A stretch of DNA of 12,614 bases from an uncultured Neomegalonema sp. (GCA_937958345.1 CALGNW010000201.1:1-12614); one strand, 5' to 3'. Counted from the first letter of the stretch, positions 6,096 through 12,614 are shown. The notes: generated from the letters alone by a model not told the origin. Made by a program: numbers and translations.

Positions 6096-6650
6096 ATGGC
6101 CGCAAAACCGACAATTTGCGTTTACTGCGGGTCTTCGCCCGGTGCTGATCCGGGATACACCGCAGCGGCAACCGCGCTCGGGCGCGGTATTGCCAATGCG
6201 GGGTGGCGGCTGATCTACGGTGCGGGCGATCTCGGGCTGATGGGTGCCACCGCGCGCGCCTGTCTTGATGCCGGCGGCGAGGTCATCGGCGTCATTCCGC
6301 ACCATCTGCGCGACATCGAAAAGGAAACGATGGGCCTGACCGCGCTTATCCGGACCGAGACGATGCACGAGCGGAAAAAGGTCATGTTCGCGACTGCAGA
6401 CGCTTTTATCGTGCTGCCGGGCGGCCCCGGAACGCTGGACGAAACCATCGAAACTCTAACTTGGCGGCAACTCGGCCTGCACGAAAAGCCGCTCGCCTTT
6501 GTTGACGTGGACGGGTACTGGCGTCCGTTTTTTGAGCTTATGGACCATATGGCCGACCGCAAATTCATGGCCGACCGGTTTTTGGGCTTCTACGAGGTCG
6601 CGCCATCGCCCGAGGCGGCTTTGGACGCCGTGCGCGCCGCTCTGTCCTGA
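6096..6650 (+). CDS. LOG family protein, nucleoside 5'-monophosphate phosphoribohydrolase
   Basis: The 184-residue Rossmann-fold protein belongs to the LOG/TIGR00730 family, whose members hydrolyse cytokinin riboside monophosphates or AMP-like nucleotides to free base and ribose 5-phosphate. It starts TICVYCGSSPG, followed by GWRLIYGAGDLGLMGA, then the signature LPGGPGTLDE (PGGxGTxxE) and ETLTWRQLGLHEKP. The PGGPGT loop and the glutamate are the phosphate-binding and catalytic site. A strong GGAGG five bases before the ATG at 6096 fixes the start; an in-frame ATG at 6045 inside the helicase gene is not needed. It is probably cotranscribed with the helicase. Its last 61 bases overlap the 3' end of the convergent rarD-like gene. 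True cytokinin processing in this bacterium is not implied. Confidence 0.92.
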   Translation: MAAKPTICVYCGSSPGADPGYTAAATALGRGIANAGWRLIYGAGDLGLMGATARACLDAGGEVIGVIPHHLRDIEKETMGLTALIRTETMHERKKVMFATADAFIVLPGGPGTLDETIETLTWRQLGLHEKPLAFVDVDGYWRPFFELMDHMADRKFMADRFLGFYEVAPSPEAALDAVRAALS

Positions 6651-7495
6651 CGCAGCAGTTCGGCGCAATACAAGATCACGGCAGTCCAGATTAAGCCAAA
6701 TCCGATGGCCCGATCCCATCCGAATGCTTCCCCTAAAATCAGCGCCGACACGAACTGCAACGTCGGATTGATGTAAAAAAGCACCCCGACCGTGGCAAAG
6801 CGCAAACGCTTTGTTGCCTCGACAAACAGGATCAACGGCACGCCCGTAAAGACCGACCCTCCAATCAGTAGCAGGGCGTCCCGCCAATCGACAAAGAACT
6901 GCCCTCCGCCGATCCAGACCCAGTACACCAGCAAAACAGGCAGTATCAGCAGCAACTCCCACAGCACCCCGATCAGCGGACTGATCTGAGCCGCCTTACG
7001 GATTGTCCCGTAGAGGGCAAAGGTCGCCATCACCGTCAGCGAGATCCACGGAACCGCCCCAAAGCGCAGTCCGATCCATAAGACGCCCGCGGACGCGATT
7101 GCCGCCGCCAGCCATTGCGGCTTCGAAATACGCTCGTTAAAGACCGCGACGCCCAGCAACAGGACCGCCAGCGGATAGATGTAATATCCGAAACTGGCCT
7201 GCGCGGTTTCGCCGATCTGGATGGCATAGATGAACAGCACCCAGTTGACCGAAATCGCCAGCGTGGACAAGGCCATCGCCGCCAACTTTCGCGTATCGCG
7301 CCCCGCCTCAAAAAAACGCGCGCGGCGCCCTGTGTAAAGCGCGTAGGCGATGATCGGCGGCAGCGACCACAAAATCCGATGAACCACCACCTCAAAGGGC
7401 GGAATATGGCTCATTTGAGCATAGTAGAGCGGTGAGAAGCCCCATGTCACCGTCGCGGCGACAACGCTGGCGATACCGATGACGGTCGGGGTCAT
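6590..7495 (-). CDS. rarD: RarD-type EamA/DMT family permease
   Basis: The 301-residue inner-membrane protein has about ten hydrophobic segments in two EamA repeats, typical of drug/metabolite transporters. RarD-group signatures are TWGFSPLYYAQMSHIPPFEV, VVHRILWSLPP, ISVNWVLFIYAIQIGETAQA, SFGYYIYPLAVLLLG, and in the second half VPLILFVEATKRLRFATVGV and INPTLQF. The name RarD derives from a chloramphenicol-sensitivity annotation; the transported substrate is not established. GGAG lies six bases before the ATG. The C-terminal tail after about residue 284 (DRAARTASKAASGDGATS) is hydrophilic and is encoded in the part overlapping the LOG gene. The gene follows the sodB terminator and probably has its own promoter in the short gap. 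Confidence 0.9.
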   Translation of the reverse strand: MTPTVIGIASVVAATVTWGFSPLYYAQMSHIPPFEVVVHRILWSLPPIIAYALYTGRRARFFEAGRDTRKLAAMALSTLAISVNWVLFIYAIQIGETAQASFGYYIYPLAVLLLGVAVFNERISKPQWLAAAIASAGVLWIGLRFGAVPWISLTVMATFALYGTIRKAAQISPLIGVLWELLLILPVLLVYWVWIGGGQFFVDWRDALLLIGGSVFTGVPLILFVEATKRLRFATVGVLFYINPTLQFVSALILGEAFGWDRAIGFGLIWTAVILYCAELLRQDRAARTASKAASGDGATS

Positions 7496-7532
7496 GCCCC
7501 GCTCCGGCGCGGCGCACTTCGCGTCCCAATAG

Positions 7533-7559
7533 AAAACCCCGGCACGGATACCGGGGTTT
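7533..7559 (-). terminator. Intrinsic terminator downstream of sodB
   Basis: The arms AAACCCCGG and CCGGGGTTT (9 bp, eight-base loop) are followed on the minus strand by a short T-run (TTTTCT). It lies about 20 bases after the sodB stop and before the rarD start, so it ends the sodB transcript and separates the two genes. Confidence 0.85.
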
Positions 7560-7580
7560 CAGAAATCAAATCAGACGCAA

Positions 7581-8183
7581 TCAGGACGTCGCCAGACGGC
7601 CCGCAACGTTTTCCCAGTCTACCAGCTTTTCGAGGAAGTTTTCGAGGTAAGCCGGACGCTTGTTACGATAATCAATGTAGTAGCTGTGCTCCCATACATC
7701 ACAGCCGAGCAGCGTATTACGGCCAAGGCAGAGGGGGTTAACGCCATTCGGCGTACCGATTACCTTCAGCGTGCCCGCTTCTTCAGTCAGCCAAACCCAA
7801 CCTGAACCGAACTGACCCGCGCCTGCCGCCGAGAATGCCTTCTTAAAGCCTTCGACTGAGCCGAAATCCGCAACGATGCGGGTTTCCAGCTCCGGCGGCA
7901 TCGCACCACCGCCGTTCGGCTTCATCATGTGCCAGAACTCATTGTGGTTCCAAGCCTGCGAAACCTGATTGAACAGGCCCTGCTTGTCAGGATCTTCGTA
8001 GGTCAGTTTGATCAGCTCTTCGAGAGACTTGCCCTCCATATCGGTACCGGCAACCAACTCGTTCGCCTTGGTAATATAGGCGTTGTGGTGCAGGTCGTGG
8101 TGATATTGCATGGTCTCTTCGGACATGCCGCTGGAGGCCAGAGCGTCATGGGAATACGGAAGATCTGGAAGTTCAAAAGCCAT
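7581..8183 (-). CDS. sodB: Superoxide dismutase, iron type
   Basis: The 200-residue enzyme converts superoxide to oxygen and hydrogen peroxide in the cytosol. Metal ligands are His28 (MQYHHDLHH), His80 (AWNHNEFW), Asp162 and His166 (DVWEHSYYIDYRN). Gln76, four residues before His80 in SQAWNH, is the FeSOD-type second-sphere glutamine (Gln69 in Escherichia coli SodB), so iron rather than manganese is expected, though cambialism cannot be excluded. The start MAFELPDLPYS matches family N-termini, with AAGGGG seven bases upstream; the longer in-frame ATG at 8234 would add 17 unrelated residues. The gene has its own terminator and a palindrome at its promoter region, so it is probably monocistronic. 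Confidence 0.96.
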   Translation of the reverse strand: MAFELPDLPYSHDALASSGMSEETMQYHHDLHHNAYITKANELVAGTDMEGKSLEELIKLTYEDPDKQGLFNQVSQAWNHNEFWHMMKPNGGGAMPPELETRIVADFGSVEGFKKAFSAAGAGQFGSGWVWLTEEAGTLKVIGTPNGVNPLCLGRNTLLGCDVWEHSYYIDYRNKRPAYLENFLEKLVDWENVAGRLATS

Positions 8184-8248
8184 TGGGCGTCCCCTTGATT
8201 GTCGCCGGACCGGCGAAGCGCCGATCCGTTTCACGTTTCAATGGCCCT

Positions 8249-8277
8249 GATCTATTGCGTTAGAGTGCAATCGTCAA
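8249..8277 (-). promoter_or_regulatory. Putative sodB promoter
   Basis: On the minus strand TTGACG (8272-8277) precedes TAGATC (8249-8254) with a 17-base spacer. The -35 is good and the -10 is weak. It lies in the 125-base gap between the kinase stop and the sodB start, and would give a leader of about 60 bases. Confidence 0.35.
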
Positions 8278-8286
8278 AGTTTGACG
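8272..8286. promoter_or_regulatory. 15-bp palindrome at the sodB -35
   Basis: CGTCAAA-G-TTTGACG is a perfect inverted repeat overlapping the putative sodB -35 and ending about 22 bases beyond the kinase stop codon. With no T-tract it is a poor terminator for the kinase gene, so an operator for sodB is the better reading. It does not match a Fur box that I recognise. Confidence 0.4.
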
Positions 8287-8308
8287 CGCTCAAATCTGCG
8301 AAATCGGC

Positions 8309-9817
8309 TTAGGCGGCAACCGTTTGAGGCGCGCCCTCCAGCATTTCCGGCGGTGGCAGGGTTACCACCACGCGCGCACCACCGGTTTTGGCATTCGAGA
8401 ACACAACAGAACCGCCGTGCATTTCCACAAAGGACGAGACCAGTGACAGCCCCAGACCGCTGCCCTCGCGGTTGCGCGTCAGGGCATTGTCGCCGCGCCT
8501 GAAAGGCTGAGTCAGTGTTTGAATTTGCTCCAGTTCAAAACCGCACCCGGTATCTTCTACCATAATCTGCAACCCGCCATTCTCCATGCTTTGGCTGGTC
8601 ACGAGAATTTTTGCGTCGCCTTGCGTAAATTTCACAGCGTTTGACAGCAGATTTAGCACAATCTGGCGCAGGCGCACGGGATCGCCAAAGAATGTCCCTT
8701 GATCTCCCTTGATAGAAAATTCAACGCACCGCCGCCGGGCCATCGGCCAACCCTTCGCAATTGCGCTCACATCAGCCATCATCTCGGCGACTTTGAATGT
8801 GCGCGGCTCCAGTTGCGCCGCACCAACCTCGACCTGCGAAATGTCCATCAGATCACCGATCAGGTCGAGCAGATGCGTGCCGGATCGTTCAATATCGCTC
8901 GCATATTCTTTGTATCGGGCATTGCCGACGCTCCCGAATACCTCGGCTTTGATCATCGACGAAAATCCGATAATGGCGTTCAGCGGCGTCCGCAATTCAT
9001 GGCTCATATTGGCGAGGAACATCGACTTGGCGCTGTTGGACTCGTCGGCCTCGCGCCTCGCCTGATCCGCCACCTCAAGGCTTTCTTTGAAACGGTCATT
9101 TGTTGCAGACAATTCATCCGATTTATCCTCAAGCCGCTGCATCGCGTTTTTTGTGGCAATATGAGAAGGCCAGAAAATCAGGAATGCTTCGCAGCCGATC
9201 AGCAGTATCCCCGCGACCAGCAGCATCAGTTGCACCATGTACAGCCTTTTTCCCCGATCCTCGGAATCGAGGTTGAACGCCTCGGTTGCCGCCTCCAGCC
9301 GGTCAAATAAACCCAGATCCCGCAACAGATTGATGCGATCGCGCGTAAAGGCCGCATCCTCAAGATTCGCAATCTCGATCAGGCGCGCCTCGCGAACAAA
9401 CTGCCGGACTATTCCGTTCAGCGACCCCCCCTCCAGTCCGTCGTTATAAAAAATCGGACGCAAGCGACTGCTGTTTTCAGGTTTCAAGGCGTCATTGCCG
9501 TCGCCATCAAGAATGCGTTCGTGAGCGGCCTCAAAGGCGTCAATCAGCGTCCCCAGTTCCTTTCGGATAGGCCGCTCGTCCTGTCCCGCGAGTAATCTGT
9601 GCGACGTGACGAATATCCGCTGGCTCAACGCCTCCTGCCGATAAACCAACGCACCGATCGCGGCATCCGAGTTCACCGAAAACGTGACAGACATCGACCA
9701 CAGATGGCCACCGGTATAGACTGACAGCATCAGGCACAATGCGATGACATACCGCCGCCAGATTGAGCGCGGATCAATCCAAAAAAATTGAGACAGGCGT
9801 TCTTGCAACCGGCGCAC
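8309..9817 (-). CDS. Membrane sensor histidine kinase with PilJ/NarX-like periplasmic sensor
   Basis: The 502-residue kinase has a membrane segment near 23-44, a periplasmic helical region at about 45-192, and a second membrane segment at about 193-216. A coiled coil follows at about 222-265, then the HisKA and ATPase domains. The H box is MFLANMSHELRTPLNAIIGF with phospho-accepting His273. The N box is QIVLNLLSNAVKFT (385-398); G1 is DTGCGF (422-427) and G2 GSGLGLSLV (452-460). The periplasmic part has YRQEALSQRIFVTSHRLLAG, resembling the PilJ/NarX-type four-helix sensor (family pattern GRQRMLSQR), so a small-molecule or membrane cue is plausible. The GTG start at 9817 has GGAG six bases upstream. 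No receiver domain is fused and no response regulator is in the window, so it is an orphan kinase here. Confidence 0.9.
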   Translation of the reverse strand: MRRLQERLSQFFWIDPRSIWRRYVIALCLMLSVYTGGHLWSMSVTFSVNSDAAIGALVYRQEALSQRIFVTSHRLLAGQDERPIRKELGTLIDAFEAAHERILDGDGNDALKPENSSRLRPIFYNDGLEGGSLNGIVRQFVREARLIEIANLEDAAFTRDRINLLRDLGLFDRLEAATEAFNLDSEDRGKRLYMVQLMLLVAGILLIGCEAFLIFWPSHIATKNAMQRLEDKSDELSATNDRFKESLEVADQARREADESNSAKSMFLANMSHELRTPLNAIIGFSSMIKAEVFGSVGNARYKEYASDIERSGTHLLDLIGDLMDISQVEVGAAQLEPRTFKVAEMMADVSAIAKGWPMARRRCVEFSIKGDQGTFFGDPVRLRQIVLNLLSNAVKFTQGDAKILVTSQSMENGGLQIMVEDTGCGFELEQIQTLTQPFRRGDNALTRNREGSGLGLSLVSSFVEMHGGSVVFSNAKTGGARVVVTLPPPEMLEGAPQTVAA

Positions 9818-9980
9818 AGTTTACTCCAAAAAGGTGAGCACCCGTACGATTTTAAGTGAAAGGGTATTTATAGATTGAAAATGAACTTGCTGATTAATTT
9901 AATAGTCAATCAAAGCTATCAAAATTTTATTTAAAAATGATCGTATATCAAAAATAGAACTAATCGAATATAAAATTTAA
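9818..9980. other. AT-rich intergenic stretch between the kinase gene and tsf
   Basis: From about 9850 to 9985 the sequence is strikingly AT-rich compared with its neighbours. It holds no ORF of note. It lies upstream of the kinase gene and should contain its promoter; a TATAAA is present on the minus strand at 9867-9872, but I could not pair it with a good -35. An 11-bp inverted repeat (9925-9935 with 9976-9986) is low-complexity and may be chance. Confidence 0.5.
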
Positions 9981-10019
9981 ATAAAAACGGCGCAGGCGGA
10001 ATATTTCGCACTGCGCCGT
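9981..10019 (-). terminator. Intrinsic terminator of the rpsB-tsf operon
   Basis: On the minus strand the arms ACGGCGCAG and CTGCGCCGT (9 bp, with a further inner GCG/CGC pairing) are followed directly by TTTTTATTT. It sits 17 bases after the tsf stop. Its position shows that pyrH, which follows tsf in many bacteria, is not part of this operon. Confidence 0.92.
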
Positions 10020-10036
10020 CCGGGGTCGCTGAAATA

Positions 10037-10957
10037 TTAGCTACCCATCGTTTTCGCCACTTCAGCGGCAAAATCTTCTTCTTCTTTCTCGATGCCTTCG
10101 CCAACTGCGAGACGAACGAAGCCGGCAATCGCAAGGCCGTCACCGGCAGCTTTTACAGCAGCCGCGACAGTTTTGCCGGGATCAAGAACGAACTTTTGAT
10201 CAAGCAGCGCGGATTCTTTTTTGAATTTCGCGAGTTGCTTGTTCGACCAGCTTTCGATTCCAGCTTCAGATTTGCCGGATTCTTTTGCCGTCTCCATCAA
10301 GACCGCTTTTTCGCGCTCAAGGAGAGCGGGATCGATGTCGTCTTCGGTCAAGCCCAATGGCATGGATGCGGCGATGTGCATGGCCACTTGCTTGCCGATT
10401 GTTGCCGCCGCATCCGAGTCCGACCCACTGATCGCAACAAGAACGCCGATCTTACCCATCCCGGGAACGACAGCATTATGGACGTATGAGGAAACGACGC
10501 CGTTTTCGACTGACAGACGCGCAGCGCGGCGTGCAGACATATTTTCGCCAACGGTACCGACCGTATCTTTGACATGCTCTTCGACCGACTTGCCGGCAGA
10601 TGGCAGGGTCGCAGCGTTTACCTCAGCAATCACGTCGTTGCCAGTGCCACTGACACCGACGGCGACCGTCGCGATTTCGGCGACCATCTTCTGAAAGTCA
10701 GCGTTGCGGGCGACGAAGTCAGTCTCGGAGTTGACTTCGACGGCAGCGCCGGTCGATCCGGATACAGCAACGCCAACAAGGCCTTCTGCCGCAGTACGGC
10801 CCGCTTTTTTATCGGCCTTCGCGATACCCTTCGCGCGCAGCCAATCGACGGACGCTTCCATGTCGCCATTGTTCTCGGTCAGCGCCTTTTTGCTGTCCAT
10901 CATGCCTGCGCCGGTCTTGTCGCGCAGTTCCTTCACCATCGCAGCGGTAATCGCCAT
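10037..10957 (-). CDS. tsf: Translation elongation factor Ts
   Basis: EF-Ts recharges EF-Tu by exchanging GDP for GTP. The 306-residue protein opens MAITAAMVKELRDKTGAGMM, followed by DSKKALTENNGDMEASVDWL (N-terminal UBA-like domain), and contains SETDFVARNADFQ, the conserved TDFVA region that contacts EF-Tu. The length is normal for alphaproteobacteria. GAGGAG seven bases before the ATG at 10957 fixes the start; the in-frame start at 10996 is not supported. It follows rpsB after 110 bases and is closed by a strong terminator. Confidence 0.97.
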   Translation of the reverse strand: MAITAAMVKELRDKTGAGMMDSKKALTENNGDMEASVDWLRAKGIAKADKKAGRTAAEGLVGVAVSGSTGAAVEVNSETDFVARNADFQKMVAEIATVAVGVSGTGNDVIAEVNAATLPSAGKSVEEHVKDTVGTVGENMSARRAARLSVENGVVSSYVHNAVVPGMGKIGVLVAISGSDSDAAATIGKQVAMHIAASMPLGLTEDDIDPALLEREKAVLMETAKESGKSEAGIESWSNKQLAKFKKESALLDQKFVLDPGKTVAAAVKAAGDGLAIAGFVRLAVGEGIEKEEEDFAAEVAKTMGS

Positions 10958-11011
10958 GATGTGTCTCCTCATTTTGCCGACAGGCGCGTGTCGCAAGCCA
11001 TGCCGTGTGTG

Positions 11012-11045
11012 AAAATTAAAAGGCGGAGCGCACCGCGGCGCGCTC
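11012..11045 (-). terminator. Hairpin with T-run between rpsB and tsf (attenuator candidate)
   Basis: Minus-strand arms GAGCGC and GCGCTC enclose an eight-base GC-rich loop, followed after four bases by TTTTAATTTT. The structure is weaker than a classical terminator and could let part of the transcripts continue into tsf, lowering tsf relative to rpsB. It starts 22 bases after the rpsB stop. Confidence 0.5.
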
Positions 11046-11067
11046 TCGCTCAGAAAGGTGTCCGCAC

Positions 11068-11823
11068 TTATTCAGCGGGAACAGCCTCTGCCATCGGCTC
11101 GTCCATTGCACCGATATCAATGCCCGAAGCGCCCTGCGCCTGGCTGATACCATCGAGTGCAGCAGCAGCGATCAGGTCACAGTACAGCGCAATCGCGCGG
11201 CTGGCATCGTCGTTACCGGGGATCGGAAAATCAACACCGTCAGGGTTCGAGTTGGTGTCGAGAACGGCAACAACAGGAATTTTGAGCTTGTTGGCCTCTT
11301 TGATGGCCAGCTCTTCTTTGTTCGTGTCGATCACAAAGATCATATCGGGCACGCCGCCCATTTCCTTGATCCCGCCCAGCGCGAGGGACAGCTTGTCCTT
11401 CTGACGCTGACGCGACAGCATTTCGCGCTTGGTATAGCCGCTCTGCTCGGCACCGAACTCGGATTCAAGTGACTTGAGCTGTGAAATCGACTTGGAAACG
11501 GTCGTCCAGTTGGTCAGCGTACCGCCGAGCCAACGGTGATTCATATAATACTGTGCGCAACGCTCTGCGGCCTCGGAAACCGGCGTCTGAGCCTGACGTT
11601 TCGTGCCAACAAACAGAATGCGTCCGCCCTTTGCGACCTGATCACGGACAGCGACGAGCGCGCTGTGCAGCAGCGGTACGGTCTGCGTCAGGTCCATGAT
11701 GTGAACGCCATTGCGATCACCATAGATGTACGAACCCATGCGAGGGTTCCAACGGTGAGTCTGGTGTCCAAAGTGTACGCCGGCTTCCAAAAGCTGACGC
11801 ATAGTGAATTCGGGCAATGCCAT
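11068..11823 (-). CDS. rpsB: 30S ribosomal protein S2
   Basis: S2 is a late-assembling protein of the small ribosomal subunit. The 251-residue product starts MALPEFTMRQLLEAGVHFGH, followed by QTHRWNPRMGSYIYGDRNGV, and includes GGRILFVGTKRQAQ, YYMNHRWLGGTLTNW, and PDMIFVIDTNKEELAIKEA, all S2 hallmarks. The start at 11823 has GGAG eight bases upstream; the longer in-frame ORF reaching 11973 is leader sequence. The acidic, Ala-rich C-terminal tail (about residues 220-251) is of the kind seen in alphaproteobacterial S2. It forms an operon with tsf, and a leader structure just upstream suggests autoregulation by S2. Confidence 0.97.
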   Translation of the reverse strand: MALPEFTMRQLLEAGVHFGHQTHRWNPRMGSYIYGDRNGVHIMDLTQTVPLLHSALVAVRDQVAKGGRILFVGTKRQAQTPVSEAAERCAQYYMNHRWLGGTLTNWTTVSKSISQLKSLESEFGAEQSGYTKREMLSRQRQKDKLSLALGGIKEMGGVPDMIFVIDTNKEELAIKEANKLKIPVVAVLDTNSNPDGVDFPIPGNDDASRAIALYCDLIAAAALDGISQAQGASGIDIGAMDEPMAEAVPAE

Positions 11824-11840
11824 TGCCTGTTCTCCGTCTA

Positions 11841-11887
11841 TTCCGGTTAATCCTCGATGCGCCCTTGAGGTTGTTAAACCACCGGAA
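11841..11887 (-). promoter_or_regulatory. Candidate structured leader of rpsB
   Basis: On the minus strand the outer arms TTCCGGT and ACCGGAA (7 bp) enclose two mutually exclusive small hairpins, GGTT-TAAC-AACC and CCTC...GAGG. The outer stem ends 17 bases before the rpsB ATG and just upstream of its GGAG. Leaders that bind S2 and repress rpsB-tsf are known in other bacteria; I cannot tell whether this matches a described family. Confidence 0.4.
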
Positions 11888-11962
11888 GGACCGCGCGGGA
11901 TGTCTCCCCGTCTGGCCCGAAGCGCATCTGTGAAGTGAGCCGGTTCGTTAGAGGAACTTTTG

Positions 11963-12073
11963 ATGAATTGCAAGCAGGTTTCACCGCTTGATTGTTCAGG
12001 TCGCTCTGTGATTGCCTTGGCGCGGCAGTTTGCGCACTGCGCAGCGGCTTTTGTGATTGATTGGACACCTTAA
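11963..12073 (+). CDS. Small ORF of 36 codons directly upstream of modB
   Basis: The ORF reads MNCKQVSPLDCSGRSVIALA, then RQFAHCAAAFVIDWTP and TAA. GAGGA lies seven bases before its ATG, a better ribosome site than any before modB. Its stop is in the modB frame and only three bases (GGC) before the modB GTG, so ribosomes ending here could start modB. It has three cysteines and a mildly hydrophobic C-terminal half. I do not recognise the product, and it does not look like the end of modA. It may be a leader peptide, a decayed gene or chance; being short, it is uncertain. Confidence 0.3.
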   Translation: MNCKQVSPLDCSGRSVIALARQFAHCAAAFVIDWTP

Positions 12074-12076
12074 GGC

Positions 12077-12614
12077 GTGACCCTCACCCAACCCGAAATG
12101 ACGGCATTATGGCTTTCGCTGAAGGTCGCAGGGGTTGCAGTGATAATCGCCCTGCCCATTGCGGTATGGGCCGCGTGGATTTTGTCGCGAAAACGGTTTT
12201 TCGGAAAATGGCTGATCGAAGGACTGATTCACCTGCCGCTGGTACTGCCCCCTGTCGTCGTCGGCTATGTGCTTTTGCTGGCTTTCGGGCGCAACGGATG
12301 GCTTGGCGGCGCGTTGAGAGAATGTTGTGGCATTTCAATCGCATTTACGTGGGTAGCGGCGGCGATTGCGGCGGGGGTCATGGGCTTTCCGTTGATGGTC
12401 CGCGCGATCCGGCTGGCCTTTGATGCGGTGGACAGCGGAATCGAAAACGCTGCTAGAACGCTGGGGGCCAGCCCCCGCCGAGTGTTTTTCACCATCGCAT
12501 TGCCCCTCGCCGCGCCGGGCGTTGTTGCAGGCACGATCCTCGGCTTTGCACGGGCGTTGGGCGAATTCGGCGCAACAATCGCCTTTGCCGCCAACATCCC
12601 CGGCGAAACCCGCA
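12077..12614 (+). CDS. modB: Molybdate ABC transporter permease ModB (runs off window)
   Basis: ModB forms the membrane channel of the molybdate importer with ModA (binding protein) and ModC (ATPase). The visible 179 codons include MTLTQPEMTALWLSLKVAGV, which lines up residue for residue with the Escherichia coli ModB start, then LIEGLIHLPLVLPPVVVGYV and GFPLMVRAIRLAFD. The EAA loop that docks ModC is present (ENAARTLGASPRRVFFTIAL), followed by GFARALGEFGATIAF. The start is GTG at 12077, two codons after an in-frame TAA, so no longer form is possible. It lacks a well-spaced Shine-Dalgarno sequence. modA, usually just upstream, is absent here: the 250 bases before it hold only a small ORF and the divergent rpsB leader. 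Confidence 0.94.
   Translation, partial: MTLTQPEMTALWLSLKVAGVAVIIALPIAVWAAWILSRKRFFGKWLIEGLIHLPLVLPPVVVGYVLLLAFGRNGWLGGALRECCGISIAFTWVAAAIAAGVMGFPLMVRAIRLAFDAVDSGIENAARTLGASPRRVFFTIALPLAAPGVVAGTILGFARALGEFGATIAFAANIPGETR

Noticed and set aside
8184..8234. 17-codon extension of SodB
   Set aside because: MAFELPDLPYS is the usual SodB start and has AAGGGG at the right distance; the extension is Arg-rich and does not resemble a signal peptide.
9925..9986. 11-bp inverted repeat as transposon ends
   Set aside because: The arms are simple A/T runs, there is no transposase between them and no target duplication is visible.
11824..11973. 50-codon in-frame N-terminal extension of S2
   Set aside because: S2 proteins start at MALPEF-like sequence; the region is better explained as a structured leader, and GGAG precedes the 11823 start.
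11874..12068. 64-codon minus-strand ORF starting with GTG upstream of rpsB
   Set aside because: No ribosome site, low-complexity polar composition, and it overlaps the rpsB leader.
11963..12073. Small ORF as a modA remnant
   Set aside because: No ModA motif can be recognised, and the 250-base gap to rpsB leaves no trace of the rest of such a gene.

Overview
The window looks like ordinary chromosome from a GC-rich alphaproteobacterium, most likely of the Rhodobacterales (Rhodobacteraceae or Roseobacter group). Three things suggest this: the imuA-imuB-dnaE2 mutasome cassette, an rpsB-tsf pair carrying alphaproteobacterial-type products, and possible LexA and CtrA sites of the alphaproteobacterial type. 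No mobile element, phage gene, tRNA, rRNA or CRISPR array is visible. I did not find a wholly unknown system. The most interesting material is regulatory sequence and gene-boundary structure around recognisable genes.

Layout, left to right. (1) 1-2818, minus strand: the SOS translesion cassette imuA, imuB and dnaE2, with dnaE2 cut by the window edge. The genes overlap each other, and imuA runs about 290 bases out of frame into imuB. Three near-consensus LexA-type boxes lie in imuA and imuB. (2) 2921-3229, minus: a small HmoA/IsdG-like monooxygenase. Divergent from it, 3382-4365, plus: an exported papain-like cysteine protease. (3) 4394-6650, plus: a palindrome that matches the CtrA box and overlaps a sigma70-like promoter, a leader hairpin, an RhlE-type DEAD-box RNA helicase, and a LOG-family nucleotide phosphoribohydrolase 16 bases later, probably one transcript. 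(4) 6590-7495, minus: a RarD-type EamA permease whose 3' end overlaps the LOG gene tail to tail. (5) 7533-8183, minus: iron superoxide dismutase sodB with its terminator, and a palindrome at the putative promoter. (6) 8309-9817, minus: a membrane histidine kinase with no partner regulator nearby, preceded by a very AT-rich gap. (7) 9981-11887, minus: rpsB and tsf with a leader structure, an intergenic hairpin and a strong terminator. (8) 11963-12614, plus: a 36-codon ORF ending three bases before the start of modB, the molybdate permease, which runs off the window.

The functional groups are mostly independent housekeeping or stress units: mutagenic repair, RNA remodelling, superoxide removal, translation and molybdate uptake. 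Neighbours that clearly work together are imuA/imuB/dnaE2 and rpsB/tsf. The helicase and LOG gene share a transcript by spacing only; no functional link is implied.
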